Assembly (NCBI GenBank): GCA_002067585.1
Contig: MVQO01000228.1
Location: 1-64,000, forward strand
Direction of reading: 5' to 3'
Length of the DNA stretch: 64,000 nt
DNA from: Syntrophorhabdus sp. PtaB.Bin027
GTDB taxonomy: Bacteria; Desulfobacterota; Syntrophorhabdia; Syntrophorhabdales; Syntrophorhabdaceae
Position 1 is the stretch's first letter. Every line of letters starts with the position of its first letter. The translations under genes were made by a program, and so were the position numbers. The notes under the pieces are model-generated. The model saw only the letters and a program-made list of their open reading frames with translations. It had not been told where the DNA came from and did not search any database. Positions 9,185 to 18,183 of the stretch are shown here, piece by piece.

Positions 9185-9972
9185 TGCCCCTCCACAAAGA
9201 TGAAGGAATAGTTTTGTTTAAAAGAGCCTACGGAGAATCGGACAAGATTATACGACTTTTCACGCTTAACTCCGGGAAGGTGGCTGCTATCGCCAAAGGG
9301 GCAAACAAAAGTCAAAAAAGGTTTATGAATACCCTTGAACCTTTCAACCACATCTCTCTGGAGTATTTTGAAAAGCACGGTAAAGGCATGGTCCGCCTGG
9401 AAAACGCGTATGTCATAGAAACGAATGAAGGCATAGAAAAAAGCCTGAAAAGGGCATGCGTGGCTGGATTTTTCACGGAATTTGTCGATAGGCTGACACG
9501 AGACAGGGAAAAACATACTGAGCTTTTTTATATGCTGAAAGATGTTCTAGCTACAATCAAGCAACGCGACCTCACATATAGTGATGTGCTCTATCACGAA
9601 TTAAACATGCTTCAAATTCTCGGTTTTGAGCCAAATTTTCAAACCTGTGTTTACTGCGGAAAAGCAATGGATGAAGAAGAAAAGATTTGTTTTTCCAACC
9701 AACGTGGTGGCACTCTTTGTAATCGGTGTGCCCGTTTCATAGCACACAAAAGGTATGATCAGGGGGTTATAGCACAACTTGCATCCATGAGAGGTAAAAA
9801 AAGGGAGCAATTATCCTGTGAACCGGTTGGCAACTATTCACCTTTCAACAATGGAAACGGAAAGGATGTTATTTTTGAGAGAGACGCTCGGGAATTACTT
9901 GAAGGTTTTGTCTCTTTTCATCTCGAGGTAGAATTCAAATCTTACCGGATTCTCAAAAGCATAATGGGCTGA
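9184..9972 (+). CDS. recO: DNA repair protein RecO
   Basis: Recombination mediator of the RecFOR pathway, helping RecA load on SSB-coated single-stranded DNA. 262 residues. The N-terminal OB-fold begins LHKDEGIVLFKRAYGESDKI, with GKVAAIAKGANKSQKRF following. The helical domain carries a zinc site with CVYCGK (about residue 156) and CNRCARF (about residue 179). The ATG overlaps the lolA stop by one base (TAATG). It ends the operon. Confidence 0.95.
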   Translation: MPLHKDEGIVLFKRAYGESDKIIRLFTLNSGKVAAIAKGANKSQKRFMNTLEPFNHISLEYFEKHGKGMVRLENAYVIETNEGIEKSLKRACVAGFFTEFVDRLTRDREKHTELFYMLKDVLATIKQRDLTYSDVLYHELNMLQILGFEPNFQTCVYCGKAMDEEEKICFSNQRGGTLCNRCARFIAHKRYDQGVIAQLASMRGKKREQLSCEPVGNYSPFNNGNGKDVIFERDARELLEGFVSFHLEVEFKSYRILKSIMG

Positions 9973-10037
9973 CTAACATATATTAACATCTCCTTGTTTA
10001 CACGCAAACGCTTCAATTAGTTTACAACTTAGCAACA

Positions 10038-11101
10038 TCACCTTGGTTTTAATGAACAGTAGGAGATAAAAACACAGGCAATTCCAATTAATCCCGCGAA
10101 ATAAAAGACAGAGTGTATTCCCTGAGTATCCATTATAAATTTTCCACGAAAAGGAGTTATTGCAAATCCCAGGTTTATTGTAGCGTTGAAAAGACCGAAA
10201 ACTAGCCCCATTCCAAGGTTATCACCCTCCTCCATGACTATATCGGTGCTTGCAGGTGAAGAAATAACACTTCCAAACCCAGGAACAACAGCCATACATA
10301 ATAGACTCCAAAACCCGAAAGCAAACGGTAGAAAGGAAATCAAAATGGAAGTCAAAAGCCCGCCCATAAGTACAAGTACTCACCGGTTTCGATGATCTCC
10401 TAAAAAACACATGGGTTTTATGAACGCCATCATGCGAACTGTCCCTGAAACCATGATGGCTCCAATCTGCATTTCACCGGGGTCACGGTCGATCTCTATG
10501 AAAAGGGGAAGAAAGATTGTAAAAATACTTATTCCAATAGCCCTAGTGAAGATAAAAGTGAGAAGTCCTGCGAGAATATTATTTTTTTAATAGAGTATGG
10601 CCGATCCTTACCAGTACCGATCGTTCCCTACCTTTGGAGCCCCAGGAATCAGAAAAGGATCTGCCAGTAGCGCAACAGTAGTAATGACTGCACGGATTTT
10701 GAAGGCACCCAGTATCCCGAAGAAGTTTCAGATGATCGCGCCAAAACTGGACGGAGCCCCAATGCGCAGTAAAAAAAGTACCAAAGGTAGCGATATTCGT
10801 TCCTTCTTTTTTCCTTTGTTGGCTGATCACCCATAGCAGCCAAGATAACAGTCCGTAAGAACGAAGCAGCAATGCATTGAAGAAATCTGGCTATGATGAG
10901 CGAAATCGCACTTGGCAGGAAAAGATACAGAATGGAAACGCATGTGTATAATTCAAGATCAATTGATATAAAACTGCGTCTTCCCGAACGATCTGAACAG
11001 AAACAAACCCGGGAGCTTATTGCCATCTTTGCAATGGTTAAAAGAGAAAAACGTTGCGAAATGAAGTCCTGTGATACCTATGTTTCTGATATAAATAAAA
11101 A
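10038..11101 (-). pseudogene. decayed major facilitator superfamily (MFS) transporter
   Basis: Several minus-strand frames together read as one MFS permease. The distal part (10367-10038) gives GDNLGMGLVFGLFNATINLG and a terminal transmembrane helix. Just upstream, in the same frame, FLGDHRNR, the typical MFS inter-helix loop, is followed by an in-frame TGA (about 10390) and then VLVLMGGLL. Further upstream FIFTRAIGISIFTIFLPLFI continues in frame, then the reading frame shifts. The N-terminal half, in other frames, contains LIIARFLQCIAASFLRTVIL and a break near 10850. At least one nonsense codon and two frameshifts mean it is not functional as sequenced. Its former substrate is unknown; it lies just downstream of the flavocytochrome gene and could have served the same pathway. 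Confidence 0.85.
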
Positions 11102-11182
11102 AAGTTAACTATGGCAAAATCAAAGGAGATGAAAAAATTGACAATGAAAAGGGACGCGAGGTTAATGCCCATGAAGGGCGGT

Positions 11183-11215
11183 AGCCAAGGGGCAGATTAG
11201 TTCTACCCCTTGGCT
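11183..11215 (-). terminator. strong hairpin downstream of the flavocytochrome gene
   Basis: A perfect 10-bp stem AGCCAAGGGG / CCCCTTGGCT with a 13-nt loop lies 7 bp after the stop of the minus-strand flavocytochrome gene. No T-run follows on either strand, so it may be a 3'-end-stabilising stem or a Rho-assisted terminator rather than a classic intrinsic terminator. Confidence 0.5.
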
Positions 11216-11221
11216 CTTGAT

Positions 11222-13045
11222 CTACTTCTTTAGAACAACTTTTGCCGTTGTTGTACCTGCTATTCGTCCGAAGGTAATCGTTTCTGAAATAGAGTTGCCG
11301 CCCAGGCGATTTGCCCCGTGGACCCCACCTGTCACCTCACCGGCAGCATAAAGACCAGGAATTGGTTTACCATTGTTGTCAATTACCCTGGTTTGTTCGT
11401 CAATTTCAAGCCCGCCCATGGTGTAGTGAATGCCTGGTTGTACGCCTATGGCATAGAACTTTGGAGTCTTAATAACACGTGGCATGTCAGCTCGTTTAAA
11501 TTCAACATCGTTCTTGGTTTCAACTGCTGTGTTATACTTTGCAACTGTTGCTTCCAATGTGTCAGGATGTGCACCAATAGCAGCAGCAAGATCCCTCAAT
11601 GTGGCACCTTCTTTTACTAGTTCCAGATGAAAGTAGCCTTCAATCTGCCGAAGGCTTTTGCGGATATTTTCATCAATGATCAAATAAGCCATTTTGTCCT
11701 GTTGTTTTAGTATTGCAGCTGATGCAGCGTCCCTGGTTGTCAACTCATTTACAAATCTCTTGCCCTCCTTGTTAACAAGGATTGCACCATTTCCACGTAC
11801 TGCTTCGGTAATGAGTATCCTGCTTCCATATGCAACAGTGGGGTGTATCTGAATATCTTTCATGCCAATGAGCTTCCCCCCTGCGGTTTCACCAAAGCGC
11901 ATACCGTCTCCCGTTGCTCCTGGTTGATTCGAAGTAGTCATACCTTTATATTCAGGCCGATATGATTCCACCATGACCGCATTAGCAGAAAAGCCACCTG
12001 AAGCAATGATAACAGCTTTTGCATTGATCACATACAGTCCACGGTGCTTACCTTCCACCTGGATACCTGTGGCGCGTCCATTGTTATCTCGGAGTACCTG
12101 GATAACCCTGCTGTTCAATCGCACATCAATCTTCCTGTCAGCTGCATTTTTACGAAGAACATCTACAAGATGAGCGCCTATTGCTGCTCCTCCAGTAGGA
12201 CGGTGGGCTCTATTGACAGTTGCTCCGGCCAATCGGCCCACATCGCTTACATCTGCTCCGATAGATGTTAACCAGTCAATGGATTCGGCTGATTTCTCCG
12301 CAAGTATTTTGACCAGGGCAGGGTTGTTCGTATTTTTACCGCCTGTCATTGTGTCCTTAAACATGATATCAGGGCTGTCTTTAATGTTTTTCTTCGTTTG
12401 CATTTGCGTGGCTGCAGCATTCATGCCTCCTGCGGAAAGCATGCTGTTGCCGCCTGTAATAGGGTTCTTCTCGACAAGGATGACCTTTGCCCCAGCGTCA
12501 TGGGCAGTTATGGCTGCTGTAAAACCTGCAGCTCCTGCGCCTACGATAACTATGTCAGTTGAGTCCACTTTTTTGTCGCTTCTAACAGGCTCTTTCTTTA
12601 CCGCCAGAGGTCCGCCACTTCCGGGTATAGGCATGTTAAATGAGTGACAACCCAGGCAGTATGGTCTTGAAGCCACGTGTCCGTGGTGACAAACCGTGCA
12701 GTTTATCTGTCCGAGATGGGATTTGTGAGCGTTTATGTGACCTTTGCCTTTTTTAGCCATCTCTGGAAGAGGACCATGACACTCTATACACTTGGTATTG
12801 ACAATCGTTTCATTGTCATCTACCACTTGGTTTTTACCATGACAGGCAGCACAATCAACAGCTTTGGCTTCGTGAATAGCAACGAGGCTGCCGCCGGGAG
12901 AAACCAACGCTGCTTTTGTTGGCTCAAGTGCTTCTTGGCGTGAGTGCTGTGCTTGTGGGACGGTACAAGATATGACCAGCATGCCCAACAGAACGACAAA
13001 AGGCAACAAGGCTGAATATTTTTGACGGGGAATCCGATTATTCAT
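11222..13045 (-). CDS. tetraheme flavocytochrome c (fumarate reductase-like), lipoprotein
   Basis: 607 residues combining an exported cytochrome c domain and an FAD-dependent reductase. A lipobox-like MLVISC ends at Cys27, suggesting lipid anchoring. Four CxxCH heme sites follow: CAACH (65-69), CIECH (86-90), CTVCH (116-120) and CLGCH (130-134). The FAD domain begins IVIVGAGAAGFTAA (about 166-179). Active-site regions typical of the Fcc3 family are present: HPTVA, ITEAVRGNGAILVN, GKRFVNELTTRDA and GANRLGGNSISE. Relatives reduce fumarate, urocanate, methacrylate or other enoates with electrons from the quinone pool or c-type cytochromes; the substrate here cannot be assigned. It stands alone, with a dead MFS transporter downstream. 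Confidence 0.93.
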   Translation of the reverse strand: MNNRIPRQKYSALLPFVVLLGMLVISCTVPQAQHSRQEALEPTKAALVSPGGSLVAIHEAKAVDCAACHGKNQVVDDNETIVNTKCIECHGPLPEMAKKGKGHINAHKSHLGQINCTVCHHGHVASRPYCLGCHSFNMPIPGSGGPLAVKKEPVRSDKKVDSTDIVIVGAGAAGFTAAITAHDAGAKVILVEKNPITGGNSMLSAGGMNAAATQMQTKKNIKDSPDIMFKDTMTGGKNTNNPALVKILAEKSAESIDWLTSIGADVSDVGRLAGATVNRAHRPTGGAAIGAHLVDVLRKNAADRKIDVRLNSRVIQVLRDNNGRATGIQVEGKHRGLYVINAKAVIIASGGFSANAVMVESYRPEYKGMTTSNQPGATGDGMRFGETAGGKLIGMKDIQIHPTVAYGSRILITEAVRGNGAILVNKEGKRFVNELTTRDAASAAILKQQDKMAYLIIDENIRKSLRQIEGYFHLELVKEGATLRDLAAAIGAHPDTLEATVAKYNTAVETKNDVEFKRADMPRVIKTPKFYAIGVQPGIHYTMGGLEIDEQTRVIDNNGKPIPGLYAAGEVTGGVHGANRLGGNSISETITFGRIAGTTTAKVVLKK

Positions 13046-13165
13046 CTGCTTATCTCCTGAATTTATTCGTCAACGAAGACAAGGAATTTTATCGTCAAAA
13101 CTTTGGAAAAGCAACTGAAATGGAATATCGTATATTCATTTTCATGTATATTGTTTATTTAAATT

Positions 13166-13918
13166 CTATGCTTCACAGGGTTGCCATTTTATCCGCGCCC
13201 TGCAAAGTTCTTTCTCATCTACGTAATTTTTCACGCTGTACAGTCTGAATCCATTCGATACTTCTGAATAAACTGCCACCACATCATCTGAACTTGCCTC
13301 TGAAAGGAAACTTATTTCAATAGATCCGATATTATTTGTCTCAAGATGTTTTTGTGAGTGGCTATTGATGATCCACTCTACGTACTTGGCGGAATTCACA
13401 TGCCGGTTAACATCGATGTCAGAAAAATGAATTCGAAATTTTCTGAGTTCTTTACCGTAATTTAACTGTGGAACCTTTTCAAGACTGGTTTCTATCTCAT
13501 TCTTTTGGGGGTTCCACGGAAGACTTTTTGATTTCTCATCAAAACGCTGAGGTTTGCCGTTTTTCCTATCCAGAATCATCCAAGAGGAAGTGGCCGATAT
13601 AAGTTTTTCTCCTTCTTCTGACGTGATAATAAAGTCTCGGAGTGCATAAAGCCTCACTTTCCTCTTACCCCATGTTTCAATTGTTATCTGTTCGCGCCAA
13701 TTCGGCAATCGTTTAATGAGTATTTGTGCCTTTACGAGTACCCAGTACAAATCGTGGGCAGTCAATTCCGTGAATCCATATGTACCTTTGCAGGCATGAT
13801 TCCAGGCTGCGTTCAAGAGAAAGGAAAATAAGGTTTGAGGGTGTAGGCGGCCGAGGATATCTACATCAAATGACTCAATGACTCTTTTTTCTTTCCAAAC
13901 GGCTGGGATTAGACACAT
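13166..13918 (-). CDS. acyl-ACP thioesterase (FatA/FatB-like)
   Basis: 250 residues forming two tandem hot-dog domains. It opens with ESFDVDILGRLHPQTLFSFL, the usual start of bacterial acyl-ACP thioesterases, and the second half has the catalytic-region pattern SDIDVNRHVNSAKYVEWI with Asn and His in place. It hydrolyses acyl-ACP, releasing free fatty acids from the fatty-acid synthase; chain-length preference is unknown. No Shine-Dalgarno precedes the ATG; instead a promoter-like -10 ends 5 bp upstream, suggesting a leaderless message. No other fatty-acid genes adjoin it. Confidence 0.9.
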   Translation of the reverse strand: MCLIPAVWKEKRVIESFDVDILGRLHPQTLFSFLLNAAWNHACKGTYGFTELTAHDLYWVLVKAQILIKRLPNWREQITIETWGKRKVRLYALRDFIITSEEGEKLISATSSWMILDRKNGKPQRFDEKSKSLPWNPQKNEIETSLEKVPQLNYGKELRKFRIHFSDIDVNRHVNSAKYVEWIINSHSQKHLETNNIGSIEISFLSEASSDDVVAVYSEVSNGFRLYSVKNYVDEKELCRARIKWQPCEA

Positions 13919-13923
13919 TTAAA

Positions 13924-13952
13924 ATGATACGATTTGTCAGGTGATAAGACAA
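13924..13952 (-). promoter_or_regulatory. promoter of the thioesterase gene, possibly leaderless
   Basis: On the minus strand: TTGTCT (13952-13947), 17-bp spacer, TATCAT (13929-13924), then TTTAA and the ATG at 13918. Transcription would begin at or next to the A of the start codon. Confidence 0.45.
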
Positions 13953-14068
13953 GGACGAAATGAGTGCCAAAGCATCTGACCACGGGCGGTTAGTCTTATA
14001 GCTTACCAGTGTCACGACCAACAGGTAGCACAAACAGGAATTTATTGACACGTAAAATATTCCTTTTT

Positions 14069-15001
14069 TTATTCAGCTATTGAGACTTTGGTTGATGGGT
14101 TTCGAGTTGCTTTTACAGTTCTTGTAGGGCCTCGAACACCATAGTTAACCGCACCTTTGATAACATCGCCTGATACGCGTCCTTCAATAGAAAAAGAACC
14201 TGTAGTGCAACGGATGGCTGCGCCTTTTAGGGAGCAGGTCAGGAAAGGCTCGTTGTTATTACCGGGCAATGTGCCTTGTACCTCCTGAAATTTCTGAGTC
14301 ATTCTGATGTTGGTGGCTTTGCCATTTAATCCTGTCCAAAGCCAGGTACCTGTTAAATTAACTGGAACGATATATAGATAAAGGCTGTGGCCCTCCACGT
14401 TTTGAGTAGCATCTGCTTTCCATCCACCCATGGTGTGGCTATGAGAGACTATCCTGGTGCCTGGTTTTAGGTCTTTAAGGAGTTTTGGTCGCAGTTTGAT
14501 GTTGACCTCAGGCCAAAGATAGAGCATCATTACTGTTGCTGGAGTTATGTCGGTAATGAAGAGGTCTTGTTCAATGAAACGTACAAGATTGGATACTCCG
14601 GCAGCTTTTGCATTTTCAATACTTTCTTTTATACGAACAGGGTCGATATCCACTCCTACCCCTCTGGCTTTCCTTTCTTTTGCGGCCATGATTACTATTC
14701 GCCCATCTCCGCAACCAAGATCGTACACAAGATCTTTAGCTGTTACGTCAGCCATTGCAAGCATAACCTTGGCAATCCCGTAACTGGTCGGTTCGTAAGG
14801 GACATCAAGTTTCGGTTTTTGGTTAACCGACACTGCTTCTGTACCGAAAACCGTATTTCTATCCCACAACACATAACATGCAACAACCATCAGCAGGATT
14901 GTGACAATTCCTCCTAGAAATAATCTCCTTATATTCAACCTAAAATAACTATGCATATTCTTCAAAGATGGCACAATATTTATCTCTATTGTCTTTCGCA
15001 A
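14069..15001 (-). CDS. membrane-anchored SAM-dependent methyltransferase with C-terminal beta domain
   Basis: 310 residues. An N-terminal transmembrane anchor (about residues 28-47, LFLGGIVTILLMVVACYVLW) is followed by a class I methyltransferase core with DLVYDLGCGDGRIVIMAAKE (motif I, about 92-111) and GVGVDIDPVRI (motif II). A C-terminal domain of about 90 residues (WTGLNGKATNIRMTQKF onward) resembles small beta-barrel modules of exported proteins. The topology suggests a periplasmic or membrane-surface location, which is unusual for a SAM enzyme because SAM is cytoplasmic. Similar anchored proteins are common but uncharacterised. It is followed upstream by a membrane protein on the same strand 27 bp away, so they likely form an operon. 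Confidence 0.82.
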   Translation of the reverse strand: MRKTIEINIVPSLKNMHSYFRLNIRRLFLGGIVTILLMVVACYVLWDRNTVFGTEAVSVNQKPKLDVPYEPTSYGIAKVMLAMADVTAKDLVYDLGCGDGRIVIMAAKERKARGVGVDIDPVRIKESIENAKAAGVSNLVRFIEQDLFITDITPATVMMLYLWPEVNIKLRPKLLKDLKPGTRIVSHSHTMGGWKADATQNVEGHSLYLYIVPVNLTGTWLWTGLNGKATNIRMTQKFQEVQGTLPGNNNEPFLTCSLKGAAIRCTTGSFSIEGRVSGDVIKGAVNYGVRGPTRTVKATRNPSTKVSIAE

Positions 15002-15028
15002 ACCTGTTTCGAGGTTCTCCCATACGAT

Positions 15029-15949
15029 TTACACGACTGTTTCCGCTGCCTTTGCTTTCAATTGTCGAAACTTGTCAGAAAATTGTTCCATTTTCATTTC
15101 CCAGTCTCTATTAGGTTCTTGTCCGATAATTATCCTGTTGTACGTTATAATTGTGGCAACAAGGCAGAAGGGGTTAATTATAGCCACTTTCAATCCGTAG
15201 CCGATCGTCAGTGCGCAAAATAAGAAAAATGCTTTCAAGAGCTCATTTGTTGTCACAAAAGAAAGAAACCCAAAAGGGATTAGCATAATTGCAACGAATA
15301 ACAGAAAGCCAACAATGCTGACAACTGCGAGTATAACCGCATTGGTAAGAATTGGTTTCCAGTTCTGGGCATAGAGGATAACACCTTTTTTTGCACTTTC
15401 CCAAATATTCTTATCATTTTTTGCTAAGCTAAAACTGAGAATCGCTTCATCAATGTAGGTTACAGCAAGACGAGTTATTGATCCTTCAACTCTGGCAATA
15501 CCGTCGATGCCAGGGATTGGAATCTTACCCGCAATATCCATCACCTTTCTGTTAAAAGATTTCACCGTGCCTGAGATCAATTGGTCCAATAGAAACAGCG
15601 CTGAAATTTCCTTGAATAACCTCGATACGGTTTGCTTGCCAAACTCAATCTGGTTTACGTTTGGTGGCAAAGAGCCTTTATGAATAAGTTCAGTGATTAC
15701 GGCAACATGCCCTGCTTTTACTAAATAAAAAAGGTAGCGCTGAATCAGTTTCAACAAACCGAAGAGACACGCTAGTCCAATGAGAAAGACCAGGAACCCA
15801 GCTCCTCCAAAAATTTTGGCCATCAACAATAGTAAACCAAGAAAAATCGCTGCGCCTACGCCCATCAGTCCATAGATTGCCACCATGACCCCCAGGTATG
15901 GGGAAGTCTTCAATAGGATGCTCCACGTTTCTTTAAAATCTAACTTCAT
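15029..15949 (-). CDS. hypothetical integral membrane protein
   Basis: 306 residues when started at the ATG at 15949, which has an AGAGGTG Shine-Dalgarno; an upstream in-frame GTG (15970) would add seven residues and lacks one. Two or three hydrophobic helices cluster at about residues 18-75, and three more at about 200-280, separated by a soluble loop containing GKIPIPGIDGIARVEGSITR. I do not recognise the family. It lies 27 bp upstream of the anchored methyltransferase and is probably translated from the same message. Confidence 0.75.
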   Translation of the reverse strand: MKLDFKETWSILLKTSPYLGVMVAIYGLMGVGAAIFLGLLLLMAKIFGGAGFLVFLIGLACLFGLLKLIQRYLFYLVKAGHVAVITELIHKGSLPPNVNQIEFGKQTVSRLFKEISALFLLDQLISGTVKSFNRKVMDIAGKIPIPGIDGIARVEGSITRLAVTYIDEAILSFSLAKNDKNIWESAKKGVILYAQNWKPILTNAVILAVVSIVGFLLFVAIMLIPFGFLSFVTTNELLKAFFLFCALTIGYGLKVAIINPFCLVATIITYNRIIIGQEPNRDWEMKMEQFSDKFRQLKAKAAETVV

Positions 15950-16201
15950 AGAGCACCTCTTCGGTTCCACGAAAATTTTTCGAAATTCTCCTGTATTAAT
16001 GACTTTGATTCACATCTTTCCTAAATATATTTTCAGGGACACCTTTAAAAGTCCCAAATTTTATTATAACCTGTCATGAAACATACTTAAGTTTTATTAA
16101 CTCAAAAACTTTTACTTCCAATTAACACTTAAGAAAAACCGCCTTTTGCAATAGAACCAATTCTCTTAACACAACCGAACCCATGCATACTTTTCATCTG
16201 T

Positions 16202-17431
16202 TCACTCAGTCGGGGTTAGGCGCCATATCTCGCCCCCGTCTGTGGCAATATAAAGGGTTCCATCAGGTGCCTGGACAAGTGAGCGTATGCGCTGTGAAGG
16301 TATGCCGCTAACCGTGGTGTGTCCGATTGTTATGCCAGCAGCGTCTAACCGCAGAATATCGATCCGTGCGCCCCGAAGGAAGCCAACTGCAAGACGACCG
16401 TCCCATCCTTGCCATTGTTTCCCGTTGAGGAAAGTGCAGTGTCCCATTCCTTCGGAAACCCCTTTATTTGTCCAGGAAGGTCGCAGGGCATCTGGAAATT
16501 TGAAGAGATCAGTCATTGAAGTAGGTCTTCCATCCGACCTGTTTGAGGTATATCCACAGTAGTTGGACATGCAACTCACGCCAGGGTCAGGCTTGGGGTC
16601 CCACCCTCCATTGCCGCCGGCTACCAGCGGTGTCACTTCGTCACTATGACCGGGTCCATGTTCACAGGAAAACGGCTGGCCAGTACCTGGGCGAAAGGCT
16701 ATGCCCTGCACGTTACGGTGGCCATAAGTAAAGATGCGTGAATCGCCGCCGGCAGGTGTATTGTTGCCAGGGGCTGCATTACCATCGCGATCTACCCGCA
16801 ACACTTTGCCCCCCAACCGGGTAAGATCCTGAGATAACAGACCATTGTGATTATCGCCGGTGGTAACATAGAGCAACCTGTCAAAAGGGCTAAAGCGAAT
16901 GCGGCCCCCGCTATGTGCCCCGGCACCTCCCCAGAGAGTGGTAGAACTTTTATAGGGAATATCAGTAATGATGTCTTTGCGGCTGTTGACCGTGGTATAC
17001 CCGGCATCCAGAACAAGTCTGACCACTCTATTTGTCTTCCTGTCATTGAGGTTTGAGGTCATGAAGATATAAATGAAATGATTATCAGCAAAATTCGGAT
17101 CTACAGCAACACCGAGCATGCCGCTCTGACCCTGGCAAAAGAAATCGGGAGCAACGACAGCTGATCCTGTAGCTCCGTATAATCGCTTGACCATTCCATT
17201 CGGTAGGCGTACCGAGAGGCCACGGCATTTTTCTGTGAATAGCATTGCCCCGTCAGGGGTGAATGCTATATCCCAGGGTTCTCGCAGACCTGATAGCACA
17301 ACTGTTCTTTTCAATTTAGGTTCGTTGGCTGCCATCGTGGATGTAACCTGCTGTCCAGCACAGTCGACCGTGATAACAGCCAAGAAAATCGTCAAAACTG
17401 CAATCAAGAGAATCTTTGTTCCCTGGTTCAT
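16202..17431 (-). CDS. exported PQQ-type glucose/sorbosone dehydrogenase
   Basis: 409 residues from ATG 17431, chosen because GGAGGT lies 6 bp upstream; a start at 17452 would add seven residues. An N-terminal signal peptide (MNQGTKILLIAVLTIFLAVI) is followed by a six-bladed beta-propeller of the GSDH family. It shows LSGLREPWDIAFTPDGAMLFTEKCRG, GMLGVAVDPNFADNHFIYIF, GGRIRFSPFDRLLYVTTGDN and YGHRNVQGIAFRPGTG, all diagnostic. It would oxidise an aldose or related sugar in the periplasm using PQQ; some family members have lost cofactor binding, so activity is inferred. No PQQ biosynthesis genes are in the window. Confidence 0.9.
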   Translation of the reverse strand: MNQGTKILLIAVLTIFLAVITVDCAGQQVTSTMAANEPKLKRTVVLSGLREPWDIAFTPDGAMLFTEKCRGLSVRLPNGMVKRLYGATGSAVVAPDFFCQGQSGMLGVAVDPNFADNHFIYIFMTSNLNDRKTNRVVRLVLDAGYTTVNSRKDIITDIPYKSSTTLWGGAGAHSGGRIRFSPFDRLLYVTTGDNHNGLLSQDLTRLGGKVLRVDRDGNAAPGNNTPAGGDSRIFTYGHRNVQGIAFRPGTGQPFSCEHGPGHSDEVTPLVAGGNGGWDPKPDPGVSCMSNYCGYTSNRSDGRPTSMTDLFKFPDALRPSWTNKGVSEGMGHCTFLNGKQWQGWDGRLAVGFLRGARIDILRLDAAGITIGHTTVSGIPSQRIRSLVQAPDGTLYIATDGGEIWRLTPTE

Positions 17432-17539
17432 AACTATACCTCCATATACCAATGGTACGAATGCACATGAGGCTGGAGGCCCAGCGCAAGGATTATTCTT
17501 TCAGTAGCATACCGCCATCGATGGTGTTTTTCAATACTG

Positions 17540-18145
17540 GGAGAGGTTTTTACAAGGAAGTTCACGGACACCACAAACTCGAAGCATACATTGCCTGTAG
17601 CAGATAACCTTCTCGATCAGACATTTACGGTTTGTGGCCCCAATCGGACCTGGGTTAGTGATATCACCTACATCTCTACAGATGAAGGCTGGTTTTACAG
17701 TGTCGCCCATATGAATCTCTTCAACAGTGAGATTGTAAGCTATGCACTGGGATCAAGAATTACCAGAGACCCCATCATCACATCCCTTCTCATGGCTGAG
17801 AAAAAGAAACCAACCTGTGCCAGGTCTCATCAATCATTCTGATCGGTGAAGCCAATACTGCTCGCAGAGTTACGCAAGACTTCCTGAACAGTTCAACATG
17901 AAATCTTCCAAAAGCAAGAAAAGACGACCCTGTTTTGATAATGTCCCCATGGAGCGTTTCTGGGGAATACGAAAGGATAAACTCCTGTTTATCATCAGCG
18001 CTGTGCATCAACAGAACTGGCAATCAGAGAGATCACAGAATACATTGAGATCTTTTATATAAAGCAACGGATACAGGCCAGACCTGGATATGTATGGCCT
18101 GTATCCTATGAACAGTATTACTACAGAACAAGATGTACACCATGA
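17540..18145 (+). mobile_element. decayed IS3-family insertion sequence (transposase orfB remnant)
   Basis: A plus-strand series of frames reads as the catalytic half of an IS3-family DDE transposase. RKFTDTTNSKHTLPVADNLL and NRTWVSDITYISTDEGWFY (first catalytic Asp in SDITY) are followed by a frame change near 17840. Then HSDR and SQYCSQSYARL appear with an in-frame TGA, then NVPMERFWG with the last catalytic Glu, then another shift. The tail ITEYIEIFYIKQRIQARPGY ends at a TGA at 18143-18145. OrfA and the N-terminus of orfB are missing. A possible right end is marked by TGTACACC / GGTGTACA (18134-18161). It is immobile by itself and abuts the next gene. Confidence 0.85.
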
Positions 18146-18183
18146 AGACAATCGGTGTACACTATTTATACCAGGCTATCTCA

